Positions 51,365-60,416 of a DNA stretch of 64,000 bases are shown in pieces (within the stretch, counting starts at the first letter, position 1; each line of letters begins with the position of its first letter). The notes beneath the pieces were generated by a model. That model saw only the letters and a list, made by a program, of their open reading frames with translations, was not told the DNA's origin and ran no database searches. Source of the DNA: Chitinophagaceae bacterium (GTDB taxonomy: Bacteria > Bacteroidota > Bacteroidia > Chitinophagales > Chitinophagaceae); NCBI GenBank assembly GCA_024508725.1, contig JANINS010000001.1, positions 181,837 through 245,836 on the forward strand. Reading direction: 5' to 3'. The position numbers and the translations under genes were made by a program.

Positions 51365-52843
51365 TTATTCTCCAAGTTCGCCTTCCCATTTGCTTACTAC
51401 AGAAGTTGCTAATGCATTACCCACAACATTCGTAGCTGTTCTGAACATATCACAGAAATGGTCTATCGGTAATATCAGCGCAACGCCGATTGGTGGAATA
51501 TTGAACATGGCACAGGTAGCAAGCACCACAACAAGCGAAGCTCTTGGAACACCAGCGATGCCTTTACTCGTTAACATCAATACCAACAGCATGGTTAACT
51601 GTGTAGAAATATCGAGATGAATACCGTAAGCCTGTGCTATAGCAAGACTGGCAAAGGTCATGTACATCATGCTGCCATCAAGGTTAAATGAATACCCCAA
51701 AGGCAATACAAAAGCGACGATCTTGTCTTTACAACCGAAACGTTCCAGTTCTTCTGTGAGTTTTGGAAACACCGCTTCGCTGGATGTAGTGCTGAAAGCG
51801 ATGAGTAAGGGACTGCCTATCCTCCTGAGTAATTCTTTTATTCTTCCTTTCAGGATGATTGTTCCTACCGTTAAAAGTATTACCCACAATAATCCAATAC
51901 CAATGAGGAAGTATGAGAAATAGCGGATATAAAATTCAAAAATGCTCAAGCCTTTTGATGCTACGACGGCTGCGATCGCTCCGAAAACACCGAGTGGAGC
52001 AAAGTTCATTACATAATTCACCATTTTTAAAATGATGTGAGATGCTACTTCCAAAGCTTTGATAACAGGCTTTGCGTACTCACCGATCGATGCAGCTGCG
52101 ACACCGAAGAAAATGGAGAATACTACCAGTTGAAGTATCTCATTAGTTGCCATTGCTTCCACAAAACTTTTTGGAACTACATGCTCTACGAAATTTTGTA
52201 ACGAGAATGAAGTTGTTTTGGTGGTAAGGTCTTTCAGTCCCTCAGTGTCCTGCAAAGAATTGCTGATATATTGTCCGGGCTGAAAGAAATTCACTAATAC
52301 CATTCCTAATAAAAGAGAAACTAGAGAAGCTGTTACAAACCAGAGGATCGCTTTCCCGCCAACTCTTCCCACAGTTTTCAGATCACCCAGCTTTGCGATT
52401 CCAACTACTAGTGTGGTGAATACGAGTGGAGCGATAATCATCTGTACCAGGCGAATAAAGATGGTGCTGAGGAGTTTGACTATATCAGAAAACGATTTTA
52501 TGGATGTGATCGAAGCAGACCCACTTTTAGGTGAAACTGAAATCTCGTTTATTGTATTTTCACCTATTTGAGTTTTAATTTCTGTAGCTGAATTCTTTAG
52601 TACAAGATTATATCCAGCTGAATCTTTAGCTTTTCGCAGTATCGCAGAATCTTTAACTACATAAACTCTTTCAGTTTTCTGCATATTTCCTGATCGAACA
52701 ACAAGAGAATCTAAACCAATAAAGTCTTTGGAAGGAGTATATGTAATCTCCTGCCCACCTCCAAACTGATTAACTAAATATCCTACCCCAATACCCAACA
52801 CCATTGCCAGAATGATATACAACGTTAACCTGTTCCCTTTCAT
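51365..52843 (-). CDS. Dicarboxylate/amino-acid:cation symporter (DAACS) with inserted extracytoplasmic region
   Basis: The 492-residue SLC1-type transporter has the GltPh-like core: IAPLVFTTLVVGIAKL, SLLLGMVLVNFFQPG, TTSSEAVFPKLTEEL, SFNLDGSMMYMTFASLAIAQ and ASLVVVLATC in order (LDGSMMYM region in the substrate site). Family members usually have about 400-430 residues. Here about 90 residues (26-118) are inserted after the first helix, starting EITYTPSKDFIGLDSLVV, which resembles cadherin-like/Ig strands. Substrate is probably glutamate, aspartate or C4-dicarboxylate (family inference). Confidence 0.9.
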   Translation of the reverse strand: MKGNRLTLYIILAMVLGIGVGYLVNQFGGGQEITYTPSKDFIGLDSLVVRSGNMQKTERVYVVKDSAILRKAKDSAGYNLVLKNSATEIKTQIGENTINEISVSPKSGSASITSIKSFSDIVKLLSTIFIRLVQMIIAPLVFTTLVVGIAKLGDLKTVGRVGGKAILWFVTASLVSLLLGMVLVNFFQPGQYISNSLQDTEGLKDLTTKTTSFSLQNFVEHVVPKSFVEAMATNEILQLVVFSIFFGVAAASIGEYAKPVIKALEVASHIILKMVNYVMNFAPLGVFGAIAAVVASKGLSIFEFYIRYFSYFLIGIGLLWVILLTVGTIILKGRIKELLRRIGSPLLIAFSTTSSEAVFPKLTEELERFGCKDKIVAFVLPLGYSFNLDGSMMYMTFASLAIAQAYGIHLDISTQLTMLLVLMLTSKGIAGVPRASLVVVLATCAMFNIPPIGVALILPIDHFCDMFRTATNVVGNALATSVVSKWEGELGE

Positions 52844-53008
52844 ATAGCTGAATGATTGCCGAAAATCGGTTAAAAATCAATCTTACACAAAGTTTTATCA
52901 GCAAGAACCAATGCAATACACATTTCCGGTGGTAAAACTTTTTGTCATGCTTTGACAGAAAAGTGTATTTTTCAAGCTGTTTAATCCAGCTTCGCACAAC
53001 CAACTTGC

Positions 53009-54466
53009 ATGACAGACCAACAGACCTCCTTCAAGCAATCTTTAGGATTACTCGATGCTACCATGATCGTGGCTGGCTCAATGATCGGTTCCGGAATTTT
53101 TATTGTTAGTGCAGATATCGCCAGGAATGTAGGCAGCCCTGGTTGGCTGATCATGGTCTGGCTGATCACAGGATTTATGACTTTGACTGCAGCACTTAGT
53201 TATGGAGAGTTGAGTGGCATGTTCCCGAAAGCAGGAGGACAATATGTGTATTTAAAAGAAGCTTACAATCCTTTGATCGGATTTTTATATGGCTGGAGTT
53301 TTTTTGCAGTGATACAAACCGGAACGATCGCTGCAGTCGCAGTGGCTTTCTCAAAATTTACCGGGCATTTCTTTCCTGTCTTCGACCTGATCGATGCTGC
53401 AAAATATCCCGATCATCCAAACATTATTTTAAATGCTGGCTTGTTCAGTATTCAATATGCCCATCTGTTATCCATTGCATTGATCTTGCTTCTTACTTAT
53501 ATCAACACCCGGGGTGTGAAAGAAGGGAAGATCATTCAAACAACATTCACTATCGCCAAGCTTTCGGCATTATTTGGTTTGATCGTTTTTGGTTTTATGA
53601 TGGCTGATGGAAGTAGTTGGTCAGCAAACTGGACTGATGGCTGGACAATGAAAAGTCTTGTTCCCAATGAAAACGGAACAGGTGTATCTGCTGCAAATGT
53701 AGTAGGTGTTGCTGCACTTGGAGCGATTGCTGCATCAATGGTAGGTTCTGTATTCAGCAGCGATGCATGGAATAATGTAACCTTCATTGCAGGAGAGATC
53801 AAAAATCCTAAAAGAAATATCGGGCTGAGTTTATTTTTAGGAACGTTGATCGTTACACTGATCTATGTTACTGCCAACCTTATGTACACTTATGTGTTAC
53901 CGATGGATGCTATTGCTACAGCACCGAGAGATCGTGTTGCAACCGCAGCCTCTCAGGAAATTTTCGGAGGTGCTGTAGGTGCAGGCATTATTGCAGCCTT
54001 AATTATGGTTTCCACTTTCGGTTGCAATAACGGTTTGATCTTAGCCGGTGCAAGGGTTTACTACACTATGGCAAAAGACAGGCTGTTCTTCAAAAGCACT
54101 GCTCAATTAAACAAGAACAGTGTTCCTGCTGTTGCATTATGGATACAGGCAATTGTTTGTTGCCTTTGGGCGATCAGTGGAAAATATGGTGATCTGTTAG
54201 ATATGATCTCATTCGTTGTTGTAGGATTTTACATGCTAACTATTGCAGGCGTTTTCATCCTCAGAAAGAAAAGACCGGATGCAGAAAGACCTTATAAGGC
54301 TTTCGGCTACCCTGTTCTACCTATACTTTATATATTGATGGGATTGGCGTTTTGTATTTTACTCATCATCTACAAACCCAAATTTACCTGGCCGGGTTTG
54401 CTGATAACATTGGCGGGAATCCCGATTTACTATCTTGCAGTATCACGTAAAAAAGTCACTAACTAA
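53009..54466 (+). CDS. APC-family amino-acid permease, copy A
   Basis: The 485-residue permease has about 12 helices. The first is MIVAGSMIGSGIFIVSADIA, carrying the G-S/T-G substrate-binding break typical of APC transporters (GSMIGSGIF). YLKEAYNPLIGFLYGW follows, and helix 6 has the GSVFSSDAWNNVTFIAGE region. The layout is that of LAT-type exchangers. The gene starts 20 bases from the next APC gene's region and is divergent from the DAACS gene. A TTTG-N21-TATTTTTC promoter-like sequence lies upstream (52949-52981 region). Confidence 0.88.
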   Translation: MTDQQTSFKQSLGLLDATMIVAGSMIGSGIFIVSADIARNVGSPGWLIMVWLITGFMTLTAALSYGELSGMFPKAGGQYVYLKEAYNPLIGFLYGWSFFAVIQTGTIAAVAVAFSKFTGHFFPVFDLIDAAKYPDHPNIILNAGLFSIQYAHLLSIALILLLTYINTRGVKEGKIIQTTFTIAKLSALFGLIVFGFMMADGSSWSANWTDGWTMKSLVPNENGTGVSAANVVGVAALGAIAASMVGSVFSSDAWNNVTFIAGEIKNPKRNIGLSLFLGTLIVTLIYVTANLMYTYVLPMDAIATAPRDRVATAASQEIFGGAVGAGIIAALIMVSTFGCNNGLILAGARVYYTMAKDRLFFKSTAQLNKNSVPAVALWIQAIVCCLWAISGKYGDLLDMISFVVVGFYMLTIAGVFILRKKRPDAERPYKAFGYPVLPILYILMGLAFCILLIIYKPKFTWPGLLITLAGIPIYYLAVSRKKVTN

Positions 54467-54485
54467 CCAAACATAAAAACTGGAT

Positions 54486-56024
54486 ATGAGTCTATTTGTT
54501 CGAAAACCACTTGATCAGTTGCTGGCACAAGCTGCCGACAATGAGAAAGGACTAAAACGCACATTGGGTGCCGGCAATCTTGTTGCTTTAGGTATCGGAG
54601 CTATTATCGGAGCCGGATTGTTCGTTAGAACAGCTGCTGCTGCCGGACAAGCTGCAGGTCCTGGTGTAACCTTATCATTTATTATTGCTGCGATAGGTTG
54701 TGCTTTTGCAGGATTATGCTATGCCGAATTTGCTTCGATGATCCCGATCGCAGGAAGTGCTTATGCATATTCTTACGTAACGATGGGTGAGTTGATTGCC
54801 TGGGTGATTGGCTGGGCTTTGATCATGGAATATGCATTGGGAGCAGCCACCGTATCTATTGCCTGGAGTGAATATTTAAATAAGCTTTTAGGAGGGGCTA
54901 TTCCATATGAATGGTGCCACTCGCCGTTTGAAAGTTTTACCGACACAAACAATATCACACATTCCGGCATCATGAATGCTCCTGCATTGGCAATTCTGTT
55001 GGTTCTTACATTACTATTGATCAGAGGAACACAGGAAAGTGCTGCGGTGAATGCGATCATCGTTTTCGTAAAAGTGGCAATCGTAATATTATTTATTGCT
55101 ATCGGATGGCAGTTCATCAAACCTGAGAATCATACGCCATATTTAATTCCTGAGGGCACAAAAGCCATCACTGATAATGCCGGAAAAGTGCTGACCAGTT
55201 ATGATGGATTCTTCAAACATGGATGGGGAGGTATTTTAGGTGGTGCAGCGATCGTGTTCTTTGCCTTCATTGGTTTTGATGCCGTTTCAACGGCAGCACA
55301 GGAAGCAAAGAATCCTAAAAGAGATATGCCGATCGGGATTCTGGGATCGCTGGTTGTTTGTACGATACTCTATATTCTTTTCGGACATGTGTTAACCGGT
55401 GTTGCTCCATGGACAGATTTTGTTGATCCTGAAAGAGGTCGTGAAGCTTCTGTTGCTTATGCAATATCTAATTACATGAAAGGATATGAATGGTTGGCTA
55501 CAGGTGTAACTGTTGCTATTCTTGCTGGTTTCTCGTCTGTAATATTGGTGATGTTGATGGGACAAAGCCGTATCTTCTTTACCATGAGTAATGATGGTTT
55601 GCTACCAAAAGCTTTCGGAGCGATTCATCCTAAATACAAAACGCCGTATAAAGCAAACTGGATATTATTTGTTTTTGTTGGATTGTTTGCAGCCTTCGTT
55701 CCAGGACACGTGGCAGGAGATCTTACCAGCTTCGGTACTTTATTCGCTTTTGTATTGGTGAGTGCAGGTGTTTGGATCATGCGTAAAAAAGCACCGAACA
55801 TGGAAAGACCATTTAAAACTCCTGCGTATAAATTGGTATCTATTTTAGGTGTAGTTATATGTACCGGTATGATCGTAGCGATCGATTCAAGAACATTGCA
55901 GTTTGCAGGTATCTGGATGATCGTAGGACTGGTTGTTTACTTTGTTTATAGTCGTAAAAGAAGTAAGCTCCGTTCATATGCTGATATATTACCAACAGCA
56001 GATGATTTTGAAAAGAACCGATAA
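54486..56024 (+). CDS. APC-family amino-acid permease, copy B (cationic-amino-acid type)
   Basis: The 512-residue permease has 12-14 helices. The first is LVALGIGAIIGAGLFVRTAAA with the GAIIGAGLF substrate break, and AFIGFDAVSTAAQEAKNPKRDMPIGI marks helix 6 to 7 (key part FDAVSTAAQEAKNP), typical of the CAT/YfnA group that carries cationic or small neutral amino acids. It starts 19 bases after copy A. The two APC genes probably form one transcript, though they belong to different APC subfamilies. A strong terminator follows. Confidence 0.9.
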   Translation: MSLFVRKPLDQLLAQAADNEKGLKRTLGAGNLVALGIGAIIGAGLFVRTAAAAGQAAGPGVTLSFIIAAIGCAFAGLCYAEFASMIPIAGSAYAYSYVTMGELIAWVIGWALIMEYALGAATVSIAWSEYLNKLLGGAIPYEWCHSPFESFTDTNNITHSGIMNAPALAILLVLTLLLIRGTQESAAVNAIIVFVKVAIVILFIAIGWQFIKPENHTPYLIPEGTKAITDNAGKVLTSYDGFFKHGWGGILGGAAIVFFAFIGFDAVSTAAQEAKNPKRDMPIGILGSLVVCTILYILFGHVLTGVAPWTDFVDPERGREASVAYAISNYMKGYEWLATGVTVAILAGFSSVILVMLMGQSRIFFTMSNDGLLPKAFGAIHPKYKTPYKANWILFVFVGLFAAFVPGHVAGDLTSFGTLFAFVLVSAGVWIMRKKAPNMERPFKTPAYKLVSILGVVICTGMIVAIDSRTLQFAGIWMIVGLVVYFVYSRKRSKLRSYADILPTADDFEKNR

Positions 56025-56040
56025 TGGTTTCTTCATATAA

Positions 56041-56079
56041 AAAAGAAAGGCGAAGTTCAACACTTCGCCTTTCTTTTTT
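56041..56079. terminator. Bidirectional terminator between the APC permease and the caspase gene
   Basis: AAAAGAAAGGCGAAG (56041-56055) and CTTCGCCTTTCTTTT (56063-56077) form a perfect 15-bp stem with a seven-base loop and T runs on both sides, serving the + strand permease and the minus-strand caspase gene. Confidence 0.95.
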
Positions 56080-56104
56080 GAAACCAGCTTACTCTGAACC
56101 AATC

Positions 56105-58093
56105 TTATTTTTTGATGTTGAACGATCTTGTAACCACACCAACTTCATCTATCTTAACACTACGTATCACAGATCGTGTAGAAGATGCATCGTTAGAATC
56201 TTTGAACATATCATCCAGCACATTGTCTAATCCACTGCTGTGGGCAGCACCAGCACTTCTTGTTGATGATCTTGAAAGCACCGGCCTGAGATCGATAGCA
56301 GATTTAGTGAAGATAAATTTCATAAACTCACGTCCTGCTGGTGTTCCTTCATCCACTTCCACATCTTCGATCAAAAACTCAGCACCGGCTGATATCGCAA
56401 AATCTTCAGGCATTTTACCTTCATAAGGTACCAGCACCTTTACCTGGTTGTCTGGCATCAGATCAATTAAAGTAAAGAATACATCATAGCTATTCTTATT
56501 TGTGATCTTAATGCTGAACATGTCTTTAGGTCTCAATGAAAGATCTGCTCCCATCTCCATCTTTACAGAAGGAATGATCTCCACGATCATGTTATTTGCA
56601 ATAGAACCTCCATCAGCCATGTTTCTCAGGTAGCTGATACGCATTGCTTTTTTCAGATCATCCAGCATTTGCTTCATCGCATCGCCAGACAATGTATCAT
56701 TCTTCTTAACCAATGCACTCCAGCGTGTACTATCCTGCCTGTCTATCAACTCTACTGATAACCCACCATTATTTACCTGCTTTACATCTACAATAAAATC
56801 AGGATTATCAGAGATCGATAAATATTGATAAGGTTTAATGAAGTTCTTCAACTGGCTAATAACCTGTGAAGATTGTTTTGCTTTATCATCAGCAGTTCTG
56901 AATAATAATGCTGCATTAAAATCACCATAGTTCTCTTCATCCAACTTCACTTTATAAGCTTCCCCTTTCTGGATAGACTTACTAACTACGCCAATACTTT
57001 GAAAACTACCGGCAAGGCTGATATAACCTTCTGCAAGTGGCATTTTTTCTTCTCTGTCGTTCAATGCATATATCTTGAATTTAGAGCCACGATTAATATT
57101 GCTGAGAAAACCTGCATTGATAGAGAAAGTTGTATCGTTGATCCATTTTTGCAATGCGATATAAGTTTCAGGTGCAATGAAATTTCCGCCAAACACTTCC
57201 TGGTTAAGATTGCCTTCTGCCATTGGAATTTGCTGAGGAAACTTAGCCTGTATCTGAGCTCTGATCTTTTCAAACAAAACCGCATAACTGCTTCCGGGCT
57301 TCAGATCTGTCATGGCTCTTGCAAATGCATAAGAGAGAGAACCAACTCCCATGTTCTGGGCATCACGGGTTTCAAAATTTACCTGTACCGGGCTTGAAGC
57401 ACTAAAAACAATCATGTTACCAACTCCACCACCAATAAAAGATTCCTCACTTTCACCTGCTGAAGCAAAATTTATTTTGATGTTTGGTTTGAAACCAGGA
57501 ATGGTAAATGCATCTTTAGAACCACGTGCTACCATCGTCTCCTGCTTCTTATTCTTTTCATCAACACCTCTGTGTGCCGTACCTGAGTGACAAGCATCAA
57601 TGATCACTACAAGACTTCCTCTTACACCGATCTTTGTTCTAATTGCATTGAGTTTAGCACCTAATTCATCATCACGAAGGTGCTTTTCTCCTTTATAACT
57701 TACAGGATCGTAATAAGCACCGGCATCATAAGGAATCAGTGCTTCATCAAAACCATCGGTCTCATCGCCATTGTCATCAAATATCTGCTGGCCATGACCC
57801 GAAAAATGAAACACAACAATATCACCGGGTTTGGCTTTTGTTATCAGATCGTCCAATGCTTTAAGGATACCAAATTTTGTCGCCTTTTCGTTGATCAGTG
57901 TATCAATCTCCTTTTCAGAAAATCCATTCTGAATAAGTGCAGATTTGATGTATTTGATATCATTAATAGAACTGAGATTTCGCCATGCACCACCTTCAGG
58001 GTATTTTCCAATGGCGACGATCAATCCGATTTTTCGCTGAGCAACAGTTGACAAACTCAGCAAAACCAGCATAAGCAGGAGAATGCGTTTCAT
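56105..58093 (-). CDS. Secreted caspase-like (C14) protease with DUF4384-like C-terminus
   Basis: The 662-residue protein has a signal peptide (1-18, ending LSTVAQ) and a caspase-fold domain (about 20-310) with the catalytic dyad H100 in VVFHFSGHGQQIF and C168 in VVIIDACHSGTAHRG. The long C-terminal part (about 320-660) includes a beta-rich DUF4384-like stretch with MPDNQVKVLVPYEGKMPEDF. No T9SS sorting domain is seen. Bacterial metacaspase-like proteases cut after basic residues (family inference). It may process surface proteins or act in stress; neighbours (trp operon) give no clue. Confidence 0.88.
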   Translation of the reverse strand: MKRILLLMLVLLSLSTVAQRKIGLIVAIGKYPEGGAWRNLSSINDIKYIKSALIQNGFSEKEIDTLINEKATKFGILKALDDLITKAKPGDIVVFHFSGHGQQIFDDNGDETDGFDEALIPYDAGAYYDPVSYKGEKHLRDDELGAKLNAIRTKIGVRGSLVVIIDACHSGTAHRGVDEKNKKQETMVARGSKDAFTIPGFKPNIKINFASAGESEESFIGGGVGNMIVFSASSPVQVNFETRDAQNMGVGSLSYAFARAMTDLKPGSSYAVLFEKIRAQIQAKFPQQIPMAEGNLNQEVFGGNFIAPETYIALQKWINDTTFSINAGFLSNINRGSKFKIYALNDREEKMPLAEGYISLAGSFQSIGVVSKSIQKGEAYKVKLDEENYGDFNAALLFRTADDKAKQSSQVISQLKNFIKPYQYLSISDNPDFIVDVKQVNNGGLSVELIDRQDSTRWSALVKKNDTLSGDAMKQMLDDLKKAMRISYLRNMADGGSIANNMIVEIIPSVKMEMGADLSLRPKDMFSIKITNKNSYDVFFTLIDLMPDNQVKVLVPYEGKMPEDFAISAGAEFLIEDVEVDEGTPAGREFMKFIFTKSAIDLRPVLSRSSTRSAGAAHSSGLDNVLDDMFKDSNDASSTRSVIRSVKIDEVGVVTRSFNIKK

Positions 58094-58165
58094 ATACAGG
58101 TAATTTGTGTACGGATTTAAAGATGCAGCAAATTACCGAATTACATAAATATGGAATATGGGCAG

Positions 58166-58954
58166 CTATAAACCTTTGATCTGCTGAAGGAAGTTTTGGG
58201 TTGAAGCTTCAACATCACTACCGTTTTCCAGTGATTTTATATAAGCAGAACCAATAATACCTCCATTGGCATGTTTGCAAACTGCATCAAAGCTTTGTTT
58301 ATCTGAGATACCAAAGCCCACTAAAACCGGATTTTTGAGATGATAACTTTTCAATCGTTCCAAGTAAGATTCTACTGCTGAAAAATCTTTGCACGAACCT
58401 GTTACTGAAGATGAACTAACGGCATATAAAAAACCTGAGCTTAGACTGTCAAGCTTTTTAACTCTTTCTTCAGAAGTTTCAGGAGTAACCAGGAAGATGA
58501 AATCCAAACAATACTTTTTGATGATTACTTCATACTCAGTTTCAAACTCGTATTCAGGAAGATCAGGAAGTATCAATCCATCAACACCAACAGAAGCAGC
58601 ATCAGAGCAGAACTTTTCAAATCCATATTGAAGAACAGGATTCATATAGCCCATTAATATCACTGGAATATTCCCAACCCCTGAAAGGGAGTTGGAACGT
58701 AAATCTTTGAGTTGCTCGAATAAAACAGAAATGCTCATTCCATTTGCAAGAGCCTGGGCACTGCTCTTCTGAATTACCGGACCATCAGCTAAAGGATCGC
58801 TGTAAGGAATTCCAAGTTCGATGATGTCTGCCCCATTTTGTTGCAAAGCTTTCATCATAGTTAATGTATCATTCAACTGCGGAAAACCGGCAGTGCAGTA
58901 CACATTTAATATGTTGCTGTTCTTTTTTTGGAAAAGTTCTTTCAATCGGCTCAT
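58166..58954 (-). CDS. trpA: Tryptophan synthase alpha subunit
   Basis: TrpA splits indole-3-glycerol phosphate to indole and glyceraldehyde 3-phosphate. The 262-residue TIM barrel has GADIIELGIPYSDPLADGPV with the catalytic glutamate, GVDGLILPDLPEYE with the catalytic aspartate, and GFGISDKQSF near the phosphate site. The frame is open to 58996, but MSRLKELFQKK fits the family, so I start at 58954. It is the last gene of the trp operon. The 164-base gap to trpB contains nested palindromes and a GTACAAG repeat. Confidence 0.95.
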   Translation of the reverse strand: MSRLKELFQKKNSNILNVYCTAGFPQLNDTLTMMKALQQNGADIIELGIPYSDPLADGPVIQKSSAQALANGMSISVLFEQLKDLRSNSLSGVGNIPVILMGYMNPVLQYGFEKFCSDAASVGVDGLILPDLPEYEFETEYEVIIKKYCLDFIFLVTPETSEERVKKLDSLSSGFLYAVSSSSVTGSCKDFSAVESYLERLKSYHLKNPVLVGFGISDKQSFDAVCKHANGGIIGSAYIKSLENGSDVEASTQNFLQQIKGL

Positions 58955-58973
58955 AACGGAAATACTTTTATTG

Positions 58974-59045
58974 AACCACAACGACGCTGACGTCACTGAC
59001 GAGTCACAACGTTGTGACTGGTTGTTTCACTGAGTCGTTGTGGTT
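58974..59045. repeat. Nested palindromic element between trpB and trpA
   Basis: AACCACAACGAC (58974-58985) and GTCGTTGTGGTT (59034-59045) form a perfect 12-bp outer stem. Inside, AGTCACAACGTTGTGACT (59002-59019) is an 18-bp perfect palindrome. The element is followed by copy 11 of the dispersed unit. Confidence 0.85.
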
Positions 59046-59064
59046 TGGTTGCTCAGTAAAGTTC

Positions 59065-59113
59065 AGAACGTTGAAGTGAGTTACACAACGATGCTGAATA
59101 GTAGCACTTCAGC
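59065..59113 (+). repeat. Dispersed GTACAAG repeat, copy 11
   Basis: GAACGTTGAAGTGAGTTACACAAC, shown here only as GTTGAAGTGAGTTACACAAC, is a diverged head, followed by GATGCTGAATAGTAGCACTTCAGC cut to its key part CACTTCAGC. It lies just downstream of the trpB stop. Confidence 0.65.
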
Positions 59114-59118
59114 AAAGT

Positions 59119-60315
59119 TCACACATCCATCACTTTCATATATGTAGCGAGATCTTTATCACCTCTGCCACTTAAACACACCACCACTGTATCTGTATTT
59201 TTTAGATCAAGTTTGTGCAAGGCAGCGAAGGCATGACCTGTTTCCAAAGCAGGAATAATGCCTTCGAGTTTCGCAACATTGAACGAAGACTGTAAAGCCT
59301 CATCGTCTGTGGCATTGAGAAAATTGCATCGCCCAGTGCTGAACAAATGTGCATGCAACGGGCCAATGCCGGGATAATCAAGTCCGGCAGAAATGCTATG
59401 TGGCTCTGTAACCTGTCCATCATTTGTTTGCATGAGCAGGCTTTTACTTCCGTGCAAAATTCCAGGTTTGCCGAGAGCAGTTGTTGCAGCACTCATTCCA
59501 CTTTCAATACCATGACCAGCAGCTTCAACAGCAACCAAGTTTACCTGCAGATCATCTAAGAAATGATAAAACGCACCTGCTGCATTACTTCCTCCACCAA
59601 CACATGCAATTACATAAGTGGGCAATTCGTTGTTTGTTTCTTCTTTTAACTGCCAACGAATTTCTTCACTGATCACACTTTGAAAACGAGCCACCATATC
59701 TGGATACGGATGCGGACCAACGACACTTCCAATAATGTAATGTGTATCGTTTGAATTATTGATCCAATCTCTTATTGCTTCGTTGGTTGCATCTTTTAAA
59801 GTCTTGCTTCCACTGGTTGCAGGAATCACTTTTGCTCCCAGCATTTTCATTCTTGCTACATTGGGTGCTTGTCGTTCGATGTCTTTTTCACCCATGTACA
59901 CAATGCACTCAACACCTTTCAACGCACAAACTGTTGCAGTGGCAACTCCATGTTGACCAGCACCTGTTTCTGCAATGATTCTTTTCTTACCTAAACGTTG
60001 GGCAAGCAGAATTTGCCCGATAGTGTTATTGATCTTATGAGCACCGGTATGACAAAGATCTTCTCTCTTCAGATAAACTTTCGTGTTGTGTTGCTTGCTT
60101 AATCTTTCAGCAAAGTATAATGGTGTTGGCCTGCCAACATAATTCCTGAGTAACGCACGAAAATCTTTTTGAAAAGAAGATTCGCTGATTATTTCGAGGT
60201 AACAGGTTCGAAGCTCTTCTACGTTGCGATGCAACATTTCAGGAATGTATGCACCACCGAAATTTCCGTAGTAACCATGCTCGTTTGGTGTTTTGTATGA
60301 TGTTGTTTCCGGCAT
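59119..60315 (-). CDS. trpB: Tryptophan synthase beta subunit
   Basis: TrpB joins indole and serine to make tryptophan with PLP. The 398-residue protein starts with GYYGNFGGAYIPEML and has the Schiff-base lysine K94 in CHTGAHKINNTIG, the GAGQHGVATA loop, and the phosphate-binding CVGGGSNAAG. It is TrpB1-type. It follows trpF on the same strand after a 101-base gap holding a hairpin, which is unusual inside this otherwise tight operon. Confidence 0.97.
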   Translation of the reverse strand: MPETTSYKTPNEHGYYGNFGGAYIPEMLHRNVEELRTCYLEIISESSFQKDFRALLRNYVGRPTPLYFAERLSKQHNTKVYLKREDLCHTGAHKINNTIGQILLAQRLGKKRIIAETGAGQHGVATATVCALKGVECIVYMGEKDIERQAPNVARMKMLGAKVIPATSGSKTLKDATNEAIRDWINNSNDTHYIIGSVVGPHPYPDMVARFQSVISEEIRWQLKEETNNELPTYVIACVGGGSNAAGAFYHFLDDLQVNLVAVEAAGHGIESGMSAATTALGKPGILHGSKSLLMQTNDGQVTEPHSISAGLDYPGIGPLHAHLFSTGRCNFLNATDDEALQSSFNVAKLEGIIPALETGHAFAALHKLDLKNTDTVVVCLSGRGDKDLATYMKVMDV

Positions 60316-60328
60316 CTCTGACCTCTCC

Positions 60329-60362
60329 CTCGGTCCCTCTCCATAATGAGAGGGAAGCCGAG
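60329..60362. repeat. Hairpin between trpF and trpB
   Basis: CTCGG-T-CCCTCT (60329-60340) pairs with AGAGGG-AAG-CCGAG (60349-60362) with small bulges and an eight-base loop. There is no T run on the minus strand, so it is a structured intergenic element rather than a terminator of the operon. Confidence 0.65.
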
Positions 60363-60416
60363 CTTTTAATTATCTTATGAACTTTTACACTTTATAAATT
60401 CAACTTCGGATATATC

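Noticed and set aside
52949-52981. TTTG-N21-TATTTTTC promoter for APC permease A as an annotated site
   Set aside because: Only a partial match with non-standard spacing; kept as a remark under the gene.
58955-58996. N-terminal extension of trpA
   Set aside because: It runs into the palindromic repeat between trpB and trpA; MSRLKELF fits the family start.
8438-59113. GTACAAG units as integron attC sites
   Set aside because: They contain GTTGCG-like ends, but there is no integrase, no cassette array, and units lie beside ordinary core genes in both orientations.
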